Program-made: the position numbers and the translations under genes
Notes under the pieces: generated by a model
Seen by the model: only the letters and a program-made list of their open reading frames with translations
The model's database searches: none
Told to the model about the DNA's origin: nothing
Assembly (NCBI RefSeq): GCF_902459465.1
Contig: NC_047065.1
Location: 17,502,204-17,566,203, forward strand
Direction: 5' to 3'
Length of the DNA: 64,000 bases
Source of the DNA: Asterias rubens
Lineage: Eukaryota > Echinodermata > Asteroidea > Forcipulatida > Asteriidae
Shown: positions 56,006 to 64,000 of the stretch, one piece after another
Layout of the letters: every line of letters starts with the position of its first letter
How positions within the stretch are numbered: position 1 is the stretch's first letter

Positions 56006-57102
56006 CATGTCTCTTTGTACCATGTCAGAATGTGTCTCATAATTCAGATTTATCATGTTTTAATGTAGAAATTTGAAGGCCTCTAATTTGCACAAGGATG
56101 ACACAAGGCAAATTTATCTCGCATGGGATTGGTTAAGATTCTTGATTAGTTTTGTGTACAAATACATTTGTTTACTTTACAATGGTTAGCTACAGTATTT
56201 AACTTTCCCCGAATCAAATTAAGCCAGAGCATTTAAGGGTTATGTTTTACCCTCATACAGTCTTTCTCAAAGAACATTATTTATAAACATCTTGAAAAGC
56301 TACAAGGAGAAACTAAAAGAAACAAAAGGTTAACAACTGGGGTTTGTTTGTTTTTTGTTGGTTTAGTTTTGCTTCTGTTTTTAGCCACAGAACCCTTTAA
56401 TGTATTTTCAATCATTTCAAGTAATCCCATTCCCATCCTCACTCAGATTAGCCTAGATTTCAATTGTCGGTAAAAGACACCATCATAGATCAAATAAGAT
56501 CTCTGATAATTTGATTTAAACAGCGTAAAACACATCTCTCAGTTGTGCCCTGATTCCAGATCACTATAGCGTGTAATAGTCGACTGCTGTCTGCATACCT
56601 AATGACAATGCTTTGAGCAGAAGTCAGGTAGTACTTTAAATGTGTAGCTAACTGCTTTACAGAAACAGGGATACAATTAATCATCTGAACAGCCAGTGGC
56701 AAAAATCTGAAGTCTGGACTGAAGTGAATATGGTTACACCATCTGACTATGGATGATGCTATTATTAGCAACTGCTATGTTTAGTAACCAAACTTGGGCT
56801 GGAGGGGAGGGGAACTTGGGAGGGAAAAGGAGTTTGTTGTATCATAGAGCAAGGGTTGTATTGATGCAATAGGTATAGTCAAGGTTACATGTATACAAGA
56901 GAAGGTTTTTGTTTTTTTCATTTTGTACCTTATTTCCTCCTTCCCCCCCCCCCATTTTTTTAACAAAAAAGGAAAAAAAAAAATATTCTAAAAATAGTAT
57001 TCAAAATATGTAAAAACAAAACAATAAAGAAACTGCCCTCCTTTTTTCAAAAAAGCGGGATGCTAAACTTAAAAAAAAAATTATTTGGCCTTACTGTACA
57101 TG

Positions 57103-57481
57103 TTAAATCCAGTGGACACCGTTGGTAATTGTAAAAGACCAGTCTGTTCACTTGGTGTATCTCAACAATATGCATAAAATAACAAACCTGTGAAAATTTG
57201 AGCTCAACTGGTTATCGAAGTTGCAAGATTATTATAAAATACTCTTGTCACACGAAGAGTGTGCTTTCAGATGCTTGATTTTGAGACCTCAAATTCTGAA
57301 TCTGAGGTCTCAAAATCAAACTCGTGGAAAATTACTTCTTTCTCGAAAACTACGTCACTTCAGAGGGAGCCGTTTCTCACAATGTTTTATACTATCAACA
57401 GCTCCCAATTACTCGTTACCAAGTAAGGTTTTATGCTAATAATTATTTTGAGTAATAAGCAATAGTGTCCACTGCCTTTAA
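57103..57481. mobile_element. TTAA-flanked MITE, full copy
   Basis: TTAAATCCAGTGGACACCGT on the left and AGTGTCCACTGCCTTTAA on the right; the internal GAGACCTCAAATTCTGAATC / GAGGTCTCAAAATC palindrome is intact. Confidence 0.85.
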
Positions 57482-57650
57482 AAGACGGACTGTTACATCG
57501 ACCATTCATTCTCCAGCTGCTTGACTGATTTTGGTTCCACTTCTTATAAACAGTTCATAGGAATTATAGCATTGATTGTTCATTATACAATACAAAATAG
57601 ATTCACAATAATAAAGTAATGCAAAAATGACACTGCAGTTTTGTTTCTAT

Positions 57651-57723
57651 AAACAAACTCACATCCACTAAGACCACAGGGCTTGTGTCTTTAAAAGGTT
57701 TCTATAAACAAACTCACATCCAC
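57651..57723. repeat. duplicated 45-50-bp segment: empty-site copy plus start of the filled-site copy
   Basis: TTCTATAAACAAACTCACAT occurs twice. The first copy runs straight into CCACTAAGACCACAGGGCTT; the second is split by the MITE at 57724-58123, after which GACCACAGGGCTTGTGTCTT resumes. The first copy therefore shows the site before insertion. Confidence 0.88.
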
Positions 57724-58123
57724 TTAAAGGCAGTGGACACTATTGGTAATTTATTGGTAATTACTCAAAATAATTATTAGCATAAAACCTTTCTTAGTGA
57801 CGAGTAATTGGGAGAGGTTGATGGTATAAAACATTGTGGGAAACGGCTCCCTCTGAAGTGCCATGGTTTTCGAGAAAGAAGTAATTTTCCACGATTTTGA
57901 TTTTGAGACCTCAAGTTTAGAACTTGAGGTCTCGAAATCAACCATCTAAACGCACACAACTTCGTGTGACAAGGGTGTTTTTTCTTTCATTATTATCTTG
58001 CAAGTTCGATGACCGAATGAGCTCAAATTTTCACAGGTTTGTTATTTTATGCATATGTTGAGATACACCAACTGTGAAGGCTAGTCTTTGACAATTACCA
58101 ATAGTAGTGTCCACTGCCTTTAA
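57724..58123. mobile_element. TTAA-flanked MITE, full copy (reverse orientation)
   Basis: TTAAAGGCAGTGGACACTAT to AGTGTCCACTGCCTTTAA. It carries small tandem slips at both ends (ATTGGTAATTTATTGGTAAT; TAGTAGTGTCC). The neighbouring duplicate sequence confirms target-site use at TTAA. Confidence 0.9.
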
Positions 58124-58559
58124 GACCACAGGGCTTGTGTCTTTAAAAGAATGTTTACTGAACTAGAATTGTTTCTACAAGACCAACCAGTATAAAAAAA
58201 AAACATTCTGATGATTGTTTTTTTTTTGTAACAAAACTCATTTATTAATGGCAACAACAGGTTGGAAAGCCAGTCTTCACTTTGTGATAACGACCTTGGT
58301 TGTTGGCTGACCACTGTTAATGGACCTGCCTTTGACTCAATTCATTAACAGCAACCAGCCACCAACTAGGTTATTTCTATATGCAGGTATAAAGACCCTA
58401 TCCTCACACTGTAATTCCCAAAACACCATCAAACTATTCCACCCATAAGTTTACCAGCCCAACACTAAATCTACTTGCCTCAATAGTCCATGTAGTCCAG
58501 TGTAAAATTTGAGCCCTGTGACCATATTAAGCGTGTTTAAAAGCACTGCAGGTAATCTT

Positions 58560-58720
58560 AAAGGCACTGTACAGTACGAGTACAAGAAAATGATGAAAGA
58601 AAAAAGAGGGAGTTGTTTCCCACAATGTTTTATACTATCAACAGCTCTCCAATGCTTGTTACCAAGTCAGCTTTTAAGTTAATATTTGTTTTGAGTAATT
58701 ACCAAACGTGTACCTTCTCT
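58560..58720. mobile_element. remnant of the TTAA MITE family
   Basis: AAAGGCACTGTACAG at the left, ACAATGTTTTATACTATCAA in the middle and TTTTGAGTAATTACCAAACG at the right. A shortened, worn copy about 140 bp before a copine exon. Confidence 0.6.
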
Positions 58721-58856
58721 CTAAACAGCTTCTTTTAATTCCTTGCAGGGGCATGGTCATACGTATGATGGTCAGGACCCTGTTGGTGTTTTCGACTTCC
58801 CTTAAATTAAAGTATATTAGTATATTGTACTGTATGTCTGTTATTTACATTTGTAG

Positions 58857-59036
58857 GTTGATCGGACAGAGCAGATCAAGAACAATTTGAATCCTACCTT
58901 CACCAAGGGGATAACGATTGAGTATTGCTTTGAAGAGGTCCAGAAGCTTCGTATTGGAGTTGTCGACATCGACAATAAGTCTAAATCATTAAATGATGAT
59001 GATTTTCTTGGTGCTATAGAGTGCACTTTGGGAGTG
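58857..59036 (+). CDS. copine, second coding exon (C2A domain end)
   Basis: 60 codons, phase 0 on both sides (TTTGTAG acceptor, GTAAGT donor): [70 protein letters not shown] and [13 protein letters not shown] are copine C2A signatures, with the second set of calcium-binding Asp residues. The next exons (rest of C2A, C2B, vWA) were not found before 64000 and must lie beyond. Confidence 0.9.
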
Positions 59037-59569
59037 GTAAGTATAAACTTTTGTCAATATACAAATTATGGGCCTCTTGATTCTCTCATCTCCCCTACTC
59101 CATTCATCATCCACTCTGATTCAGACCACTTAATCAAGCTCTTAATTAAGGTGTCATCATTTAAACAAAACTTATAAATTAGTACGTCCAGATTGCTTAC
59201 TTACAATGCAAAGTTGGATATTTCAGTTCAAAACAGGATGTCCAAAATAGACCTAGATGCTGACCAAATTAATTTACAACCTCATTTTTAAAACACATAG
59301 TAGACCACAAAGAAGGATGCAACTACATGTACATGTATTTTTTATACACCCTAACAATACATGTGGCCACAAAATAGGATGCAATTACACCCTAACAAAA
59401 CATGTGGCCACAAAGGTAAGTTAAGTTTGTTTGTGAACTAAAACAATGAGCAGAAATAGCTTAACTTTGTCAGAATACCATTTATGATTGGTTTTTGTTT
59501 TTGTCTTCAACTATATTTTTAAGGATTATGAAATAAGGACATTAAAACACATAAAAAACTGGAGGATGT

Positions 59570-60330
59570 TGCTGGGGTTTTTTCATGATGGAGAACAGGA
59601 AGCCACGGCTATAGTCCTACCAGTTGTTGCACTCCTCCTAGATGTTTCTTCATGGTAGAGGAAAGGAAGTCGTGTCATAGTCTTACAAGTTGTCAACGTC
59701 TCCTAGATGTTTCTTCATGGTGGAGGACAGGAAGCCATGTCATAGTCCTATCAGTTGTTGCACTCCTCCTAGATGTTTCTATATGGTGAAGGACAGGAAG
59801 GCATGTCAAAGTCCTACCAGTTGTTGCACTCCTCCTGGATGTTCCTTCATGGTAGAGGACAGGAAGCCATGTCAAGGTCATATCAGTTGTTGCTGGAAGC
59901 CATGTCATAGTCCTATTAGTTGTTGCACTCCTCCTGGATGTTTCTTCATGGTGGAGAACAGGAAGTCATGTCATAGTCCTACCATTGTTGCACTCCTCCT
60001 AGATGTTTCTTCATGGTAGAGGACAGGAAGCCATGTCATAGTTCTATTAGTTGTTGCACTCCTCCTGGATGTTTCCTCATGGTGGAGAACAGGAGGTCAT
60101 GTCATAGTCCTATCAGTTGTTGCACTCCTGGATGTTTCTTTATGGTAGAGGAAAGGAAGCCATGTCATAGTCCTACCAGTTGTGGACTTCTCCTACCAGT
60201 TGTTGCACTCCTCCTGAATGTCTCTTCATGGTAGAGGACAGGAAGCCATGTCATAGGCCTATTAGTTGTTGCACTGCTCCTGGACGTTTCTTCATGGTGG
60301 ATGACAGGAAGCCATGTCATAGTCCTATCA
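59570..60330. repeat. minisatellite, about 66 bp x 11
   Basis: Unit: GTTGTTGCACTCCTCCTAGA, TGTTTCTTCATGGTAGAGGA, CAGGAAGCCATGTCATAGTCC. Unit lengths vary. The Cys-rich open frames on the plus strand (CCTPPGCFFMVEDRKPCHSP) are the repeat translated, not a secreted peptide gene. Confidence 0.94.
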
Positions 60331-60333
60331 AGC

Positions 60334-60432
60334 TCAAATTTTCACATGTTTGTTATTTGATGCATATGATGAGATACACGGAGTGAGAAGACTGGTCTTT
60401 GACAATTACCAATAGTGTAGAGTGTCTTTAAG
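60334..60432. mobile_element. TTAA MITE remnant (right end)
   Basis: CTCAAATTTTCACATGTTTG then TTTGACAATTACCAATAGTG match the right half of the family; it abuts the 66-bp array. Confidence 0.65.
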
Positions 60433-60589
60433 ATGTGGACCATGTGAATTGTCTCTTCTGCACACTCTCTAGCATTTTTTGATGAGTTGAATTATACATG
60501 GTTTTAAATTACAGCAGCGTATTTAAGTATGGGTCTGCTATCAAGTATTAAACCGGAGTCAGAATTTGAGTAACTATAGGGCAGTGGAG

Positions 60590-61690
60590 AGGTATACATA
60601 TAAACCAATACCAGTCTGTGTGCCAACCCCCCCCCCCCCCTGCAGAGAATGGTCAGGACAGTAGAGGTATAATAAGTATAAACCAATACCCGTCCTTATT
60701 ACAGGGGACCAGTCTGTGTGCCAACCCCCCCCCCCCTTGCAGGGAATGGTCAGGACAGTAGAGGTATTGGCTCCCAGTTAAGTTTCGAACAGTTTACAAA
60801 ATTCTTCTGTTAACTTTCAAGGCTCAAACATGTCAATCTCCTGCTTATTTATCTGAACTTGTTCATCATTATTCCCCTACTCGGACTTTACGATCATCTC
60901 AACAGTCATTGCTTTCTGCTACTAGAGCTTCTTCCATTTTTTATGGCCACAGATCTTTTTCTTACGCCGCACCGTTTCTTTGGAATAGTCTTCCTGTGCA
61001 TATTCGCCAAGCTAATACTTTACAATGTTTTAAGTCCTTGTTGAAAACTCATTTGTTTGAAGCTTCTTTTTTGTAATTTGCCTATTTGTATCTTGTATCT
61101 TTCTCTAATTGTTTATTTTATTGGTACTTTAATACGCTTAGAGGCTTTTGCATTAGGCGCTTTACAAATGTCTTACTATTATTAATAAGTATAAACCAAT
61201 ACCCGTGCTTATTACAGGGGACCAGTCTGTATGCCCCCCCCCCCCTGCAGAGAATGGTCAGGACAGCAGAGGTATAATAGGTATAAACCAATACCCGTCC
61301 TTATTACAGGGGACCAGTCTGTGTGCCAACCCCCCCCCCCCTTGCAGGGAATGGTCAGGACAGTAGAGGTATAATAAGTATAAACCAATACCCGTCCTTA
61401 TTACAGGGGACCAGTCTGTATGCCTCCCCCCTGCAGAGAATGGTCAGGGCTGTAGAGGTATAATGAGTATAAACCACCACCTGTCCTTATTACAGGGGAC
61501 CAGTCTGTATGCCCCCCCTGCAGAGACTGGTCAGGGTAGAGGTATAATAAGTATAAACCACTACCCGTCCTTATTACAGGGGACCAGTCTGTATGCCCCC
61601 CCCCCCCTGCAGAGAAGGGTCAGGGCAGTAGAGGTATTATAAGTATAAACCAATACCCGTCTTTATTACAGGGGACCAGTCTGTGTGTCT
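60590..61690. repeat. minisatellite, about 90-100 bp units with C-runs, split by a LINE tail
   Basis: Units contain AGTATAAACCAATACCCGTC, CTTATTACAGGGGACCAGTC, a run of 6-14 C and TGCAGAGAATGGTCAGGACA. About nine units in all, two before the LINE fragment at 60767-61184 and the rest after it. C-run length varies between copies. Confidence 0.92.
60767..61184 (+). mobile_element. CR1/L2-like LINE 3' end inserted in the minisatellite
   Basis: Encodes KFRTVYKILLLTFKAQ, SPAYLSELVHHYSPTRTLRS, YAAPFLWNSLPVHIRQ and CFKSLLKTHLFEASFL, the C-terminal tail of a CR1/L2-type polyprotein. It ends TTAGGCGCTTTACAAATGTC and TTACTATTATTA. The repeat unit GAGGTATAATAAGTATAAAC is broken at GAGGTAT|AATAAG, so the insertion point is exact. 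Confidence 0.88.
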
Positions 61691-61699
61691 GTGTGCGCG

Positions 61700-61802
61700 T
61701 CTGCTTGGCGCGCGCGGCAGAGTTGTGCAGAAAGGCATTGGAGAGCCCCACGTGTTCTTGCTCACACGTGCGTCGTGGGCGGAGCGTACTGGATCGGTCT
61801 AT
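61700..61802. repeat. dispersed GC-rich repeat, copy B (inverse of 17217-17318)
   Basis: Contains GCGCGCGGCAGAGTTGTGCA and GTGCGTCGTGGGCGGAGC. It lies just past the end of the minisatellite, in opposite orientation to copy A. Confidence 0.75.
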
Positions 61803-64000
61803 TACTACCTTACAGTGCAGTTGCTCAATGCATAAATATGAGGTTGTTTCAGAACATTAATTGTATTTGCTCAGCTGATAACACATTGTTCAGTGTGTAA
61901 AACAGGATCGTTTAGGTAAAAACCCATAGCAAGCCAGTATTCCCATCAAACATGTTTATAATACGAATCATAAACAGTGACATGTTTACAGACGATCTTT
62001 TCTATAATCTTACCAACAACGTAACATGTGACATGCACTGCATCTACGTGTATCTATTTCTGGACTTGATGTGACCATTACCAGTCTTAAATAATGAAAC
62101 ATCCTTTGCTAGGTTTTACTCAAGTGGAACTTCACAAAAGCCAAGTGAAAAATTACATTTTGGTAATGGCTCGGCAAAAGCCAGTTTCAGCAATAATTGT
62201 ACTGGAGCAGCATTATTTTCAGGACCACAAGATTTATACAACGCAAGAGTTATGGGTGAATTGCCTTAATCATTTACAAAATTCCAAGATATCATAACAT
62301 TATCTGAATTTTTTTTAGCTTTAAACCTTTTTTACCTCAACTTACTGACCAGCTCGAATAAATATATATTGTATTTAATACCATGATACCTGTACACTTC
62401 AGTGCCTAGACTATCAAAGAGGAATATCATTACCCAGATAATCAATGTCAGTATACCTCTGACAATAGTTGCCATGGTAATCCTATCACCCACATACAGA
62501 CCTACACTGTATGTACCATTAAAACTACATTCCTAAAGGGATAAAGAATACAGTACTTTTTGTTAAAGAGAAATAAAATATGCCATATGTCATCAAACTT
62601 ACTTGAAAATAATCCTTGAGAAAAATGGTACCTAGGCTTCTTTTAAACATCTATCCATGTAGATAATGATAAAGAAAAACCAGTATGGTTTTGTATGTGT
62701 GACAGCCAAGCAATAATGAGTTAACTGGTGTGGGTTGTCTCCACCTGAAACTGAATACATATCATAAGTATTCAAGTCATTCAGGGGTTTACTTACTATA
62801 TTATCCTCATAATCAAATAAAATTCCTACTTTGATACAAATGCAGGAAAATTGTTCCCAAAATGCAAGGTCTTATAATTTTGCAGATCAAAACATACACA
62901 TAGATTTTAATATTCCTAACAATCACCTAATTCAACAAAATGTAGGTTGGTTTTTAATGAGATGTACACCATATTCAGTATCATTCAGACTGGTATGCAT
63001 TGAGAAAGAAAAGATATTCTGCTTCTTTTTTTATCCATACACATACTGTACATTGTACAAACACAAACTGATTGGAAATGTAACAAAATATGTATGTAGG
63101 TCAATATACACATCAAATAAAAAATTATTGCTTGGATATTTTGAAGGAAAAACTCTGGAAATGGAGATTGCCAGTAAGGGAAGCCATGTCTGGCAACACT
63201 AACTAAATTACTCTTATCAAATTATACAAGTCAAGTTGGCTTTAAGTATAAATTATCTATAAAAAGATACAAAGTTGTTGATAGTTAATGCAGAGGGTTT
63301 TAAAGACAGAATGAGAAATAGAAAAACCACACAATACTTTCCTTTTCATTTTGTGGATAACAAATAAAAAATAAACACAATGTTCAATTGAACTTGTTTT
63401 TCAACTAAACAGACAAAACCTTTTTTTCTCAGCTTAAATGATGTAAGTTTGTGCAACTGTTGTATAAAGTATGGTAAAGAAATACATGTAAGCTTGAAAG
63501 ATGAGGCAAGAGTAATCATCCAAAGTGAAGGTCTCTTTTTAAATGACTTTGCAAATAAATACATGTACATGTAGCCAGTCCCACCACTAATGAAAAAGAG
63601 CAAGGAAGGGTTGGGGATTTTAATATTATACCCATCAATAGTTCAGATTTTAAAATGCATTAAAATGGTTATATTTAATTTACAAATGGCCCCAAGATAA
63701 TTATAGATTTTACAGGTTTCCGGAAATTCTCAGAGGATTGCAGAAATTGCAAGTTAACATCTTACATTTTAATTTGACTGGGATTCAGCTCTTGGGAAAT
63801 GCCAAAAACTCACTGATGTTATTTAATGAGTAATCAAATTATATCCAAGTGAAAATTTATCAGGGCTACCTGCTTCTAAAATCTAATGTATATAAATGCA
63901 CATCAGAAAAACTGAGTGTGTTATGCTGCCTCTAATGTACTAAAAGTATTTAAATAAATATACTGTATTGTGTCATTGTTGCTTGAGGTTTTACATCAGT
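61803..64000. other. rest of copine intron 3; nothing recognised
   Basis: AT-rich sequence without a supportable exon, RNA gene or repeat. Open frames here are short and domain-free. No continuation of the copine C2 domains was found before the window ends. Confidence 0.45.

Noticed and set aside
59690-60386. Cys-rich repeat peptides resembling defensin- or toxin-like genes
   Set aside because: Frames follow the 66-bp minisatellite, shift between units, have no signal peptide and lie in a copine intron.

Overview
This is animal (metazoan) nuclear DNA: spliced genes with GT-AG introns, single-gene promoters, many short inverted-repeat transposons (MITEs), tRNA-derived SINEs, LINE fragments, a tyrosine-recombinase retrotransposon and minisatellites. 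Protein similarity and the repeat mix suggest a marine invertebrate deuterostome, most likely an echinoderm. That placement is an inference; the sequence does not prove it.

Layout. 1-268: degenerate CCCTAA/CCCCGAA telomere-like repeat, in the orientation expected at a left chromosome end. 1483-2103 (+): single-exon small heat-shock protein. 5850-24378 (-): complete DNA topoisomerase I (TOP1). I rebuilt 18 coding exons whose phases all agree and which sum to 3090 nt (1029 aa plus stop). About 25.06-28.47 kb (-): decayed DIRS/Ngaro-type retrotransposon (zinc knuckle, RT-RNase H, tyrosine recombinase). 31304-42019 (-): complete mRNA cap guanine-N7 methyltransferase (RNMT), 9 coding exons, 1170 nt (389 aa plus stop). 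About 42.8 kb to the end (+): 5' part of a copine gene (probable non-coding exon 1, then two coding exons of the first C2 domain); the rest lies beyond the window. RNMT and the copine are head to head and about 0.9 kb apart.

The most interesting find is a family of three box C/D snoRNA-like sequences (92-95 nt) in three different TOP1 introns, on the TOP1 sense strand. Each has a GGAGG/CCTCC terminal stem, ATGATGC (box C) and CTGA (box D) placed as in a kink-turn. The shared guide region is complementary to a conserved 28S rRNA stretch. Two copies lie in a larger intronic duplication; the third resembles them essentially only inside the snoRNA limits, as expected if the RNA is under selection.

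The introns also hold at least six full-length copies of a TTAA-flanked MITE, one with a duplicated 'empty site' beside it; a hAT-type MITE inside a LINE reading frame with an 8-bp target duplication; several other foldback elements; a partial duplication of a TOP1 catalytic exon; and minisatellite arrays with units of 27, about 46, 53, 66, 98, 112 and 120 bp. Several arrays create long open frames that are not genes. Nothing bacterial (operons, CRISPR, phage) is present.
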